A DNA stretch of 64,000 bases from Microbaculum marinisediminis (GTDB lineage Bacteria > Pseudomonadota > Alphaproteobacteria > Rhizobiales > Tepidamorphaceae), in NCBI RefSeq assembly GCF_025397915.1, contig NZ_JALIDZ010000002.1:1-64000 (forward strand), read 5' to 3'. The notes beneath the pieces are model-generated. The model made no database searches, had not been told where the DNA came from, and worked only from the letters and a program-made list of their open reading frames with translations. Every line of letters starts with the position of its first letter. Position 1 is the first letter of the stretch. Of this stretch, positions 1-7,200 are shown in pieces. A program made the position numbers and the translations under genes.

Positions 1-156
1 CCGCTTAGAGATCGAGGGCCAGCCGCAACATGCAGGTGAGCTGGGGCAAGGCGAAGGCGATTGTAGCCGCTTAGAGATCGAGGGCCAGCCGCAACGCTCC
101 ATGTCGTCTTGGTGGCCTCAAGTGAATTGTAGCCGCTTAGAGATCGAGGGCCAGCC
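1..156 (-). CRISPR. CRISPR array end, subtype II-C-like repeats
   Basis: Three copies of a 36-bp repeat are visible: a truncated copy at 1-29, a full copy at 60-95, and a terminal copy at 126-156 whose last five bases diverge. They are separated by two 30-bp spacers at 30-59 and 96-125. On the minus strand the repeat begins GTTGCGGCTGG and ends GGCTACAAT. This is the form of subtype II-C repeats, in which the terminal TACAAT can act as a -10 box. The array continues beyond the left edge. No cas gene or tracrRNA is visible in the window. The degenerate copy lies only 10 bp from the attL site of the adjacent element. Confidence 0.9.
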
Positions 157-166
157 CCTAAGGAAC

Positions 167-180
167 TGGCGGAGACGGAG
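167..180. repeat. attL (14-bp copy of tRNA-Ser 3' end)
   Basis: The sequence tggcggagacggag is identical to the encoded CCA end, discriminator, acceptor 3' strand and adjacent bases of tRNA-Ser at 18848-18861. The sequences diverge immediately on both sides. It lies 154 bp upstream of the integrase start, which is the usual arrangement for tRNA-targeting elements. Confidence 0.85.
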
Positions 181-301
181 ACCGCCAATTCATTGTCGCC
201 CTAATGCGCTGTGCGTCTTACGCGGGCCTTGAATTCCCTGATTAACTGCGATTTCTGTGTCGCTAGGTGTTGCTATCGGTCTCTATAAATCCTATCTAAT
301 T

Positions 302-311
302 TTGTGGGTAG
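302..311 (-). promoter_or_regulatory. CTACCCACAA motif, copy 1
   Basis: On the minus strand this reads CTACCCACAAAA. It is the first of four copies of the same 10-mer in the element and lies between attL and the integrase start. Its position fits an integrase arm-type site or an operator that controls the integrase; that role is inferred. Confidence 0.5.
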
Positions 312-333
312 GGTTGAATATTGCGAGGCCATC

Positions 334-1602
334 ATGGGCGCGGTCAACAAACTCTCCGCTACGCAGGTTCGTAACCTGTCGGAGCCCGGCATGTACGGCG
401 ACGGCGCCGGGCTCTGGCTTCAAGTCACGGCCGGCGCGAACGGCCCGGCCAAGAGCTGGCTATTCCGGTACATGGTCAACGGGAAGGCGCGAGCTATGGG
501 GCTCGGTCGCGTTAGCCTCGTATCGAATGACGGCGGCGTATCCTTGGCGGATGCCCGTGAGCAGCGCCACCGCTATCATGCGATGATACGCGAGGGCCGC
601 GACCCGATCGATGAACGCAAGGCGAGCAAGGAAGCCGCCCGCGCCGAAGCCGCCAAGATGTTGAAATTCTCCGAGGCTGCCGAGCGGTACATCAAGGCGC
701 ACAAAGCCGGATGGAAGAACGCGAAGCACGGCGACCAGTGGGAAAACACACTGAGGGATTACGCTTACCCCGTCATCGGCTCGCTATCTGTCGCGTCCAT
801 CGAGACGCCGCACGTTCTAAAGATCCTCGAACCGATCTGGACCGAGAAGACCGAGACGGCTTCGCGCGTACGGGGGCGGATCGAACGAATTCTGGATTGG
901 GCGAAGGTGCAACGCTACCGGGACGGTGAGAACCCCGCCCGCTGGAAAGGTCATCTTGAAAACCTGCTGCCCAAGCGGTCTGCGGTGCGGCCGGTGCGAC
1001 ATCATCCGGCGATGCCCTACCAGGACGTTCCCGCGTTCATGCAAAAGCTGAACGCCAATGGCAGCCTGTCCGCCAAGGCGTTGGCCCTCACCATTCATAC
1101 CGCGCTGCGCACCGGTGAGGTTGTCGGCGCCCGCTGGCCTGAAATCGATCTAAAGGCCAAGGTGTGGACGGTTCCCGCCGATCGGATGAAAATGAAACGT
1201 GAGCACCGCGTACCGCTTTCCGATGCGGCTATAGCCATCCTGGAAAGCCTGCCTCGCGAGGCCGGAACCGATTACGTCCTTCCCGGTGCCCGACGCGGGC
1301 GACCGATATCGACCGCCGCGATGTCCAAGGCGCTTAAGACGATAGACGGCGACGCCTACACGGTGCACGGCTTCCGGTCATCGTTCAGGGATTGGGCAGC
1401 CGAGACGACGAACTATCAGAACCATGTTGTTGAAATGGCGTTGGCCCATGTCGTCGGCGACAAGGTCGAAAAGGCGTACAGGCGCGGTGCCCTTCTGGAA
1501 CAGCGCGCCCGCTTGATGCGCGACTGGTCCCGCTACTGCGAAACCCCGAATGCTGCCAAGCAGGGTGACAACGTGGTGACGATTGGGGAGGCGCGGGCAT
1601 GA
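334..1602 (+). CDS. int: Tyrosine integrase (P4-type)
   Basis: The 422-residue protein is a site-specific tyrosine recombinase of the P4/DUF4102 type, which integrates elements into tRNA 3' ends. Residues about 5-95 are the arm-binding domain, about 105-200 the core-binding domain, and about 225-400 the catalytic domain. Catalytic residues are visible: Arg near 259 in HTALRTGEV, the HGFRSSFRDWAAE box near 345 (HxxR), His near 371 in LAHVVGD, and the nucleophile Tyr near 382 in KAYRRG. The ATG at 334 was chosen because it precedes the usual N-terminal MGAVNKLSA start and follows GCGAGG; an upstream in-frame GTG at 304 lacks support. It ends with an ATGA overlap into the next gene. Confidence 0.95.
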   Translation: MGAVNKLSATQVRNLSEPGMYGDGAGLWLQVTAGANGPAKSWLFRYMVNGKARAMGLGRVSLVSNDGGVSLADAREQRHRYHAMIREGRDPIDERKASKEAARAEAAKMLKFSEAAERYIKAHKAGWKNAKHGDQWENTLRDYAYPVIGSLSVASIETPHVLKILEPIWTEKTETASRVRGRIERILDWAKVQRYRDGENPARWKGHLENLLPKRSAVRPVRHHPAMPYQDVPAFMQKLNANGSLSAKALALTIHTALRTGEVVGARWPEIDLKAKVWTVPADRMKMKREHRVPLSDAAIAILESLPREAGTDYVLPGARRGRPISTAAMSKALKTIDGDAYTVHGFRSSFRDWAAETTNYQNHVVEMALAHVVGDKVEKAYRRGALLEQRARLMRDWSRYCETPNAAKQGDNVVTIGEARA

Positions 1603-2453
1603 CCGTCAAAGAGGATCTAGGGCACCCCGGCGCCAACGATATGAAATTTATCGACGCTGCGTTAACGATTGGGATAGCCCTGACAGGGATGACCGACGCA
1701 GAATATAGGGCGCTCATTGATGAGCTCGCGATGTATCGAGATGATTGCGATAAAGCAAAAAACGAGGCGATACGTCAGAGACAGGGCGAATTAGAGCAGC
1801 AAATTCAGCGAGCCAATTTCATTGAGCGCGGCACCGAGCACCTTATTGTTGATCTGGAGGCGGAAAGGTGTTTGGCATCCGGGCGCGACGCACTCGACGG
1901 CAAGATACGCAAACCCATACCGCATAGTCATTGGGAAGGTGCGGCAGCCTACATAAAGAAATGCATTGGGGAGTCGATTTCTTATGAATTTCCACCGGCC
2001 GATTTTACCGGCCCTGTAGTCGAGTGGTTCGACCCCGTTGCCAACGACAGTATGGCGGCGCGTGGGGAGGTGCCGAGCGGGCTGGGTGCATGCCTCAGGC
2101 TTCCCCAATCTATCGACCACACGCAGCCGCAACAGAAGTGGCACGATGTCCGCGTGTTCGAGTGGCAGGCGCAAGCCATCGCGGACATGATAAGAGAGCG
2201 CGACGCGCCTGCGGCTGTCGAATCCTCAACTCCCCTTGAATGCACCGACGAGGCGCTTTTAGCGTTCCTGACGCGTGAGGCCGATGGCGTGAAAAAAGAG
2301 GCTGAGTTACGGGAGAGCGCCGCACAGCACTTCGGCACTGGAACCTCTACGACGCGATGGAAAAAGGCTTGGCGTGAATTGCCGGAGCATAAGAGGCGCC
2401 CCAGAGGCTTCCATGACAAAAAACTGGAATACGACCAGCGGAATAAAGAATAG
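1599..2453 (+). CDS. Hypothetical protein coupled to the integrase
   Basis: This 284-residue protein is not recognised. Its ATG overlaps the integrase stop (ATGA), so the two are translationally coupled. The first half is charged and helical, with a likely coiled coil near residues 45-80 rich in Glu, Gln and Arg. The last 60 residues are Lys/Arg-rich (TTRWKKAWRELPEHKRRPRG) and might bind nucleic acid, perhaps as a small winged-helix. Its base composition is less GC-rich than that of the integrase. A strong terminator follows at 2491-2520, so it ends the integrase transcript. A role in integration or excision control is possible but unsupported by any motif. Confidence 0.75.
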   Translation: MTVKEDLGHPGANDMKFIDAALTIGIALTGMTDAEYRALIDELAMYRDDCDKAKNEAIRQRQGELEQQIQRANFIERGTEHLIVDLEAERCLASGRDALDGKIRKPIPHSHWEGAAAYIKKCIGESISYEFPPADFTGPVVEWFDPVANDSMAARGEVPSGLGACLRLPQSIDHTQPQQKWHDVRVFEWQAQAIADMIRERDAPAAVESSTPLECTDEALLAFLTREADGVKKEAELRESAAQHFGTGTSTTRWKKAWRELPEHKRRPRGFHDKKLEYDQRNKE

Positions 2454-2490
2454 ACCTCGAAAATAATTCAGGACCGGCGACAACGCACTG

Positions 2491-2520
2491 AAAGCCCCGA
2501 AATGCGGGGCTTTTTCTTTT
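2491..2520 (+). terminator. Rho-independent terminator after the integrase unit
   Basis: A GC-rich stem, AAAGCCCCG with CGGGGCTTT around a short loop, is followed by a T-rich tract (tttttctttt). It closes the integrase and 1599-2453 transcript. Confidence 0.85.
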
Positions 2521-2528
2521 GCAAGAGA

Positions 2529-2571
2529 ATAGGACCGAGATAATCATACCAAAGTATTTTTGCGGTCCTAT
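2529..2571. promoter_or_regulatory. 9-bp inverted repeat upstream of the AlpA-like gene
   Basis: ATAGGACCG at 2529-2537 and CGGTCCTAT at 2563-2571 are perfect inverted copies separated by 25 bp. A further direct half-site, AGGACCG, lies at 2470-2476. The region is AT-rich and includes tatatt and tattata at 2575-2582, candidate -10 sequences. This is a plausible operator for the regulator gene that follows. Confidence 0.4.
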
Positions 2572-2667
2572 TTGTATATTATAGCGCGCATCTTCCGCCT
2601 CTCCTAGATTAGCCACGCTTCACCAAGACGGCGCTAGTCGTCTTACATGCTAATGGAGGCGTTCAGA

Positions 2668-2880
2668 GTGTCTGAGCTTCAAGAGTTTCTTAGAATCGCT
2701 GATGTGACGCGGGCGACAGGCCTGCATCGCAGTTCAATCTATCGCCTTATGACAGCCGGCGACTTTCCCGCCCCCGTCAAGGCGATGGGCCAGGGTGGAA
2801 GCCGGTGGCTAGCGTCGGAAATCGCAGCTTGGCAGGCGGGGCGCATCGCCGCCCGGAATGCCGAGAAAGTAGCGGCGTGA
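2668..2880 (+). CDS. AlpA-like helix-turn-helix regulator
   Basis: This is a small DNA-binding protein of the AlpA/excisionase-like MerR-type HTH family. In P4 satellites AlpA activates integrase expression and excision. The core IADVTRATGLHRSSIYRLM is a helix-turn-helix, followed by the typical FPAPVKAMGQGGSRWLASEIAAWQ, where the wing and Trp-Glu motif are conserved. The GTG at 2668 was chosen because GGAGG lies 8 bases upstream. ATG codons at 2647 and 2653 are in frame but have no ribosome site. The gene lies between the integrase unit and the replication genes, a common location in phage satellites. Confidence 0.85.
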   Translation: MSELQEFLRIADVTRATGLHRSSIYRLMTAGDFPAPVKAMGQGGSRWLASEIAAWQAGRIAARNAEKVAA

Positions 2881-2884
2881 CGCG

Positions 2885-3100
2885 ATGGGCCAGATAAAAT
2901 GCAACCCCGGTGTTGGGGACACCGGGGCCGCTGGGATTGTTCGGTTACGAAGCCTGAACTACCCACAAAATAGCAAAATCCCCGAAGAACTTCAAGCGCA
3001 TTATGTGCGCCTGCATTGTGGGCTCCCCGCCTCTACTGCTGCGGCGGTGGCTGAACTGGCGTTCGCCGTCCCCGAGCATCACCGGAGGGCAGCCCCATGA
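2885..3100 (+). CDS. Small phage protein of unknown function
   Basis: This 71-residue product is not assigned a function. The C-terminal part, LQAHYVRLHCGLPASTAAAVAELAFAV, resembles short phage proteins that precede replication genes in alphaproteobacterial prophages. The gene begins 4 bases after the AlpA-like gene and overlaps the next gene by ATGA, which supports it being real. The first third overlaps a GC-rich hairpin (ccccggtgt with acaccgggg, 2904-2926), and a CTACCCACAA motif lies inside it at 2959-2968. The true start could therefore be further downstream. Confidence 0.55.
   Translation: MGQIKCNPGVGDTGAAGIVRLRSLNYPQNSKIPEELQAHYVRLHCGLPASTAAAVAELAFAVPEHHRRAAP
2959..2968 (+). promoter_or_regulatory. 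CTACCCACAA motif, copy 2
   Basis: The plus strand reads CTACCCACAAAA followed by TAG. It is inside the small gene at 2885-3100, at the head of the replication operon. It is inverted relative to the copies at the two ends of the element. Confidence 0.45.
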
Positions 3101-3423
3101 CAGCGAAGCGCCCAACGTTCCGGCTGACGATCCGCAAGGCTGCGGATCTATCCGGCTCTGAGCGGCTTATCACGCTGACCGGTCAGATAGCCGTTTTCGC
3201 CTGCAAGCTGATTGAAGCCGGGGGCGATGGTGTCACGGTCCGGGACTTCCCGACCGGCTGGCGTATCTCCGATTTGGTCCTGCGGCTGCGTCAGCGGCAT
3301 GGCCTTATCATCCGCACGGCCGAAGAAGCGAACACCGGAATTTTCGCCGGGCATCATGCCCGTTACGTGATGCTATCCCCTGTATCGATCGACCGGGACG
3401 AGACGCAGGGGGCAGCGGCATGA
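3097..3423 (+). CDS. Small winged-helix-like protein of the replication region
   Basis: The 108-residue protein belongs to a conserved family found beside replication genes in alphaproteobacterial prophages; the function is unknown. The pattern IEAGGDGVTVRDFPTGWRIS followed by LVLRLRQRHGLIIRT is typical of a winged helix, with a final strand HARYVMLSP. It overlaps both neighbours by ATGA, so it is part of one translationally coupled operon from 2885 to 3713. A role in replication or in its control is inferred only from position. Confidence 0.7.
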   Translation: MTAKRPTFRLTIRKAADLSGSERLITLTGQIAVFACKLIEAGGDGVTVRDFPTGWRISDLVLRLRQRHGLIIRTAEEANTGIFAGHHARYVMLSPVSIDRDETQGAAA

Positions 3424-3713
3424 CGAACATCGCCGTCATTTCCCAAGGCGACCTTATCGGCCTCACCGTCCCGCACGATACCGGCGGCGGGTTTGTCTGG
3501 TGGGCTGCGTCCATCGCAACCGGACAGGGCCGCAACCTGGGTGAGTTTGCGAGCGAATACGAGGCTCGGCAGGCGGTGCTTGACGCTGCCAGGGGCGTCA
3601 TAAGCATGGCGTCTCGCCCCCGCCCACAGGCGGCACCGGAGCCCCGTAACGGCCCCTGCGTAGTGCTGCCGTTCAAGCGGCATCAATCCGACGCGGCTTC
3701 CGAAAGGATCTAA
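3420..3713 (+). CDS. Hypothetical protein, replication operon
   Basis: This 97-residue protein is unrecognised. Residues 1-60 could form a small beta-rich fold (GLTVPHDTGGGFVWWAA) and the C-terminal third is proline- and arginine-rich and probably disordered. It starts with an ATGA overlap with the preceding gene and ends 4 bases before the GTG of the replication initiator. Co-translation with the replication genes is clear; its function is not. Confidence 0.65.
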   Translation: MTNIAVISQGDLIGLTVPHDTGGGFVWWAASIATGQGRNLGEFASEYEARQAVLDAARGVISMASRPRPQAAPEPRNGPCVVLPFKRHQSDAASERI

Positions 3714-3717
3714 CCCG

Positions 3718-4641
3718 GTGGCCAGTGGCGGTTACATCAAGATTACGCGCGCGGTGTTCGACCATCCGAGCTTCGCGCGCGAAGCCTTCACCGAGCGTGA
3801 GGCGTGGCTATGGCTGATAGCCGAGGCGGCTTGGCGGGAACGCGCGGCGGATATCAACGGCGAAGCGGTGCCGCTAGGGCGCGGTGAGCTAGCCCATTCC
3901 GAGCGATGGCTTGCAAGGCGGTGGCGTTGGTCGCGGTCAAGAGTGCAGCGGTTCCGGGACCGCCTGGAGCGTGACGGCATGATTGAGAGCGTGCCGGGCA
4001 AGGTCGGAACCGTCGTGCGGATCGTCAATTACGACCGCTATCAAAGCGGGCCACCTAGCGGGCCACCCCAGCGCGAAAAATCGGGCCACGCAAACCCTTG
4101 TGACAACAGCGAAAACGGCGATGCGCGGGCCACCATCACCGGCGCAAGCGGGCCACCTAGCGGGCCAGAACTAGAAGTAATTACACAAGAAGGAAAAGAA
4201 TATATGCGCAATGCGACCCAGGACGGCGGCAAGGTCATTTCCCTGAACGCCAAGCGCACGGGCAATGAACCGGATGCGACCAAGGCAAAACTTCCCGCCG
4301 GCGGGAAGTTTCAGGGCGTTGACGACTGGTTTGAACAGGCGTTCTGGCCAGCCTATCCGTTGAAGCGCGGAAAGAAGGAAGCACGAAGGGCGTTCGCCAA
4401 GGCGGTGGCGTCCGGTGTTGACCCTGCGGACATGCTGGCCGGCGCGGAGCGGTACGCCGTCGAATGCCGCAGGCGCGGAACACCGCCCGACAAGATCAAG
4501 TACGCCCAAGGCTGGATTAGTGGCGAGCGTTGGACCGACGAGCCGTTGGATAGCGGATCAACTGGCAGCCTTGCCGAAATCGCCATGCAACAAGCCGTAG
4601 CGGCCGGTGGCCGCACTGGTGGCACAGGGGATGACTGGTGA
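3718..4641 (+). CDS. Replication initiator, O-protein-like
   Basis: This 307-residue protein is probably the origin-binding initiator of the element. Residues 1-105 form a winged-helix domain (WLARRWRWSRSRVQRFRDRL) of the kind seen in phage helix-turn-helix replication proteins. Residues 107-150 are a low-complexity linker containing SGPPSGPP twice; the DNA that encodes it holds six iterons. Residues 200-307 (FWPAYPLKRGKKEARRAF) are a second conserved domain. It starts at GTG 3718, with AAAGGA 9 bases upstream. It overlaps the next gene by GTGA and precedes a putative loader and DnaB, which matches the lambda O-P layout. Sequence identity to O itself is not claimed. Confidence 0.75.
   Translation: MASGGYIKITRAVFDHPSFAREAFTEREAWLWLIAEAAWRERAADINGEAVPLGRGELAHSERWLARRWRWSRSRVQRFRDRLERDGMIESVPGKVGTVVRIVNYDRYQSGPPSGPPQREKSGHANPCDNSENGDARATITGASGPPSGPELEVITQEGKEYMRNATQDGGKVISLNAKRTGNEPDATKAKLPAGGKFQGVDDWFEQAFWPAYPLKRGKKEARRAFAKAVASGVDPADMLAGAERYAVECRRRGTPPDKIKYAQGWISGERWTDEPLDSGSTGSLAEIAMQQAVAAGGRTGGTGDDW
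4047..4208. other. Putative replication origin (iterons plus AT-rich tract)
   Basis: CGGGCCA occurs at 4047, 4059, 4082, 4126, 4149 and 4161. The intervals are 12, 23, 44, 23 and 12 bp, which is symmetric and close to multiples of a helical turn. Two of the pairs lie in an exact 22-bp direct repeat (4044-4065 and 4146-4167). An AT-rich stretch follows at 4168-4208 (11 G or C in 41 bases). Iterons beside an AT-rich unwinding region inside the initiator gene reproduce the design of the lambda origin. Confidence 0.65.
4288..4311. repeat. 24-bp perfect palindrome, copy A
   Basis: Each half reads AAACTTCCCGCC and the dyad is perfect. It lies in the initiator gene, where it encodes KLPAGGKF. A near-identical dyad occurs at 7044-7065 beyond dnaB. 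It could be a protein-binding dyad or an RNA hairpin. Confidence 0.6.
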
Positions 4642-5261
4642 GCGCGACAGCCGCCCTACCCGCGTCGGTTGACCGTGAGGGCCACAGCGCCCTCCCCGCC
4701 CCTCCGCGTGAGGTAAAGGCGGAGGCGGCGATTGCCGAGCTAGCCGATACGTTGTCACTGGTGCGTCACCACCGGCATGACCGGTTTATATCGGCGAACG
4801 GCCTGGAGGAAGCCGAACGGCTCGCGGCCGTCTTCGAGGGGCAGGACTTCCAATCGAAAATTGCCCGCGCCGTGGCCTATGTCGAGGCACGAGCCCGCCC
4901 CGCCACCGGTGATGAGGTCGGTCGACAAATCGCGTTGTTGCTCGGCAGCTATCCGAACGCGCGACCGTCCGACCCGGCTGTTTATTCGCGGATGCTTATC
5001 GAAGACGTGAGGGCCGCACAGCCGACGTGGGCCGCTCTTGATAGCGCCTGCCGTCATTGGCGGCAAAACCAGAAGTGGCCCCCGTCCGTTGCCGAGCTTC
5101 TGGACGAACTCGGCAGGGCCGAAAGCCGCTGGCGTGTCCGCGCCGACATGATGCGCAGCGCGACAGAGACCATACAGCACCACCGCGAATTGATCGATCG
5201 AACGAAGGCCCGCGACGCACTGATTGAAGCCGAGCGCGCGGACCTGTCCGAACCGGAGTAA
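4638..5261 (+). CDS. Putative helicase-loader-like replication protein
   Basis: This 207-residue protein lies between the initiator and DnaB, where phages usually encode the helicase loader. The start is a GTG overlapping the previous stop (GTGA). Residues 70-170 contain a helical domain (FQSKIARAVAYVEARARPAT, ACRHWRQNQKWPPSVAELL) conserved in prophage proteins of this position. There is no Walker motif, so it is not a DnaC-type ATPase. If it loads DnaB it would be a P-like loader. The assignment rests on gene order and is tentative. Confidence 0.6.
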   Translation: MSATAALPASVDREGHSALPAPPREVKAEAAIAELADTLSLVRHHRHDRFISANGLEEAERLAAVFEGQDFQSKIARAVAYVEARARPATGDEVGRQIALLLGSYPNARPSDPAVYSRMLIEDVRAAQPTWAALDSACRHWRQNQKWPPSVAELLDELGRAESRWRVRADMMRSATETIQHHRELIDRTKARDALIEAERADLSEPE

Positions 5262-5264
5262 GCA

Positions 5265-6707
5265 ATGTTCGCTGAGCCTGCGATAAAGCGAAATCCCGAT
5301 CAGGCCGCTTTCGAATGCGAGCTAGCCGTTATTGGCTCGCTGCTTGTACCGCTCACCGGAGCCGAAGCCGCCGGCATCGTCCGCGCCCGGCTTCGCCCCG
5401 AGCATTTCAGCGATGGCGCACTCAGTGCGGTATATCGTGCTGTTCTCGATACCCTAGATCAGCGCGGCTGTGTGTCCCTGGCCCTGCTAAAGCCGCGCCT
5501 GCCGAGCGACCCCGAGTTTATCAGGCTGTGGCCGGGATTCATGGCCAGCGCCGCTGCGTCCGCCGCGACGGTCTACGACCTGCCCGGCTATGTCGACGCG
5601 GTTATCCAGGCAGCAAACCGCCGCATGTTGGCACAAGCGGCGTCGGACACGATGACCGCGCTTCGCGCCGGTGCAGATCCCACCGAGCACGCGCGGCTTC
5701 TAATCGAGACCGGCGACGCGGTACTGAGTGCGGCCGAATGGTCCCGCCCGTCGAATGCGAGCCTTGGCGATGCGATAGACCGGGCACTTAACGACGCCGA
5801 ACAGCGCAAGGCCAACGGTAGCGTCCCCGCCATTAGCTGGGGCCTTACCGACCTGGACCGACAGACGGGCGGACTGGAGCCCGGCGACTATGCGGTGTTG
5901 GCCGGACGCCCCGGCATGGGGAAGACCGCTTTGATGATTGCCATCATGCTGGCAGCCGCCCAACGGGGCAGCGGCAGCGTTTTGTTCAGCCTCGAAATGA
6001 AGACGGAACAAATCGCCTTGCGGGCGGTATGTGCATGGGCTTCGCGATGGGGTGAGCCGATCGACTTTTTCGAGGTAAGACAGGGGCGCTACACGAGCGA
6101 TGAGATACGGCGCTTGCGAGAGGCAAAAGCCGAATTGTCGAGCCTCCCCGTTCGGATTGATTCCGCCGCTGGCCTGTCTGTTCCAGAAATGACAGCCCGC
6201 GCCCGTCGCTACCGGGACGACTTCGCGCGCAAGGGGCATCGGCTCGGAATCGTGGGGGTGGACTACATCGGCCTTGTACCCGCGTCCGGCCGCTACGGCG
6301 GCAATCGGACAAACGAGGTTGGCGAGATATCGGCCGGGTTGAAGCGGCTCGGCATGGCCCTTGATGTTGCCTGCGTCGCGGCTTCGCAGCTAAGCCGGCA
6401 AGTCGAGACCCGCGACAACAAACGCCCAATGCTGTCCGACCTGAGAGACAGCGGCACGATTGAACAAGACGCCGACCTTGTTCTTTTCCCCTATCGAGAA
6501 AGCTATTACGCCGCCAAGGAACTGGAGAAACTTCGCGCCGCTCCTAACGCCGACCAAGCCGCCATCATGGACGCGGAGCAAACGGCGATGGACACCGAGA
6601 ACGTTCTTGAAGTCGCCGTTGAAAAGCAACGCCAGGGGCCAACCGGGTCTGTCAGGCTGTTTTGCAACATGGGCGCCGGTGTAATCCGCGACCGTGCGGG
6701 GTGCTGA
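5265..6707 (+). CDS. dnaB: Replicative DNA helicase, DnaB family
   Basis: The 480-residue protein is a hexameric 5'-3' replicative helicase. Residues about 10-130 are the DnaB N-terminal domain. Residues about 180-475 are the RecA-like ATPase, with Walker A GRPGMGKTA near 214-222, SLEMK near 243, Walker B IVGVDYIGL near 326, and ASQLSRQVE with the downstream LSDLRDSGTIEQDAD segment. Length and motifs match full-size family members. It starts 3 bases after the preceding gene. An element with its own initiator, loader candidate and helicase should be able to replicate largely independently of a helper phage, except for polymerase and primase. Confidence 0.95.
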   Translation: MFAEPAIKRNPDQAAFECELAVIGSLLVPLTGAEAAGIVRARLRPEHFSDGALSAVYRAVLDTLDQRGCVSLALLKPRLPSDPEFIRLWPGFMASAAASAATVYDLPGYVDAVIQAANRRMLAQAASDTMTALRAGADPTEHARLLIETGDAVLSAAEWSRPSNASLGDAIDRALNDAEQRKANGSVPAISWGLTDLDRQTGGLEPGDYAVLAGRPGMGKTALMIAIMLAAAQRGSGSVLFSLEMKTEQIALRAVCAWASRWGEPIDFFEVRQGRYTSDEIRRLREAKAELSSLPVRIDSAAGLSVPEMTARARRYRDDFARKGHRLGIVGVDYIGLVPASGRYGGNRTNEVGEISAGLKRLGMALDVACVAASQLSRQVETRDNKRPMLSDLRDSGTIEQDADLVLFPYRESYYAAKELEKLRAAPNADQAAIMDAEQTAMDTENVLEVAVEKQRQGPTGSVRLFCNMGAGVIRDRAGC

Positions 6708-6708
6708 C

Positions 6709-7200
6709 ATGGCGGGGATGAACTGGTGCCGCGCGCGCCGCGCTCGCCGGAAACTGAACATCGCGGATGACGCCGAACGCCTGGAGTGGGACAGGGCCGC
6801 GCGATGGCTCAAAAGCCGAGACGGGCGCGAAGCCGCTCGATTGGCTCGCGAGCGACGCCAGGATTCAACCAGCGCAGGCCAGCGCGACGCGCATATCCGG
6901 CGGTATGCGGAACTGATTGAGGCGAAAGAGAAATCCGAGACTGCCGCAGCATCTTGCGGCACCAGTCTTTCCGACGGAAGAAGGGCAGGCCCACAGCATC
7001 AGAAGCAAACCGCCCGCAAGGTCGCCGAAGAAACGGGGGGCAGAACTTCCCGGCGCCGGGAAGTTTCGCGGGGCGTGGAACTTGTTACGCATAACGCGCA
7101 ACAATTACCCCAGGGCGTTACCTGGGGCGATGAATGGCCGGACGATGCGCTAGGGGCAAGCATAGACCCCTTTGCCGAGCCCCCTGGACCGTCGCAATAA
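6709..7200 (+). CDS. Basic protein with truncated HTH, paralogue of 12029-12265
   Basis: The protein starts at ATG 6709, one base after the dnaB stop, with GCGGGG upstream. Residues about 55-112 (QRDAHIRRYAELIEA and GRRAGPQHQKQTARKVAEETG) are nearly identical to the product at 12029-12265. In that paralogue the sequence continues into a helix-turn-helix, LSVRTVQRVL. Here the HTH is missing, and the DNA changes at the palindrome of 7044-7065. The remainder ends in an acidic tail. The N-terminal 50 residues are strongly basic. It may bind DNA, but the loss of the HTH suggests an altered or decaying gene. Confidence 0.6.
   Translation: MAGMNWCRARRARRKLNIADDAERLEWDRAARWLKSRDGREAARLARERRQDSTSAGQRDAHIRRYAELIEAKEKSETAAASCGTSLSDGRRAGPQHQKQTARKVAEETGGRTSRRREVSRGVELVTHNAQQLPQGVTWGDEWPDDALGASIDPFAEPPGPSQ
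7044..7065. repeat. 22-bp perfect palindrome, copy B
   Basis: Each half reads AACTTCCCGGC. Apart from the central four bases it matches copy A at 4288-4311. It sits exactly where the gene at 6709-7200 departs from its paralogue at 12029-12265. Confidence 0.6.

Noticed and set aside
30-125. Self-targeting by the two visible CRISPR spacers
   Set aside because: By eye neither spacer matches the element or the rest of the window; a database search was not possible.
181-333. tracrRNA or anti-repeat next to the array
   Set aside because: No stretch complementary to the repeat was found between attL and the integrase, or beyond the tRNA up to 19100.
2904-2926. Hairpin ccccggtgt/acaccgggg as a terminator after the AlpA-like gene
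   Set aside because: It has no T-run and lies inside a plausible coupled gene, so it may be a coding coincidence.
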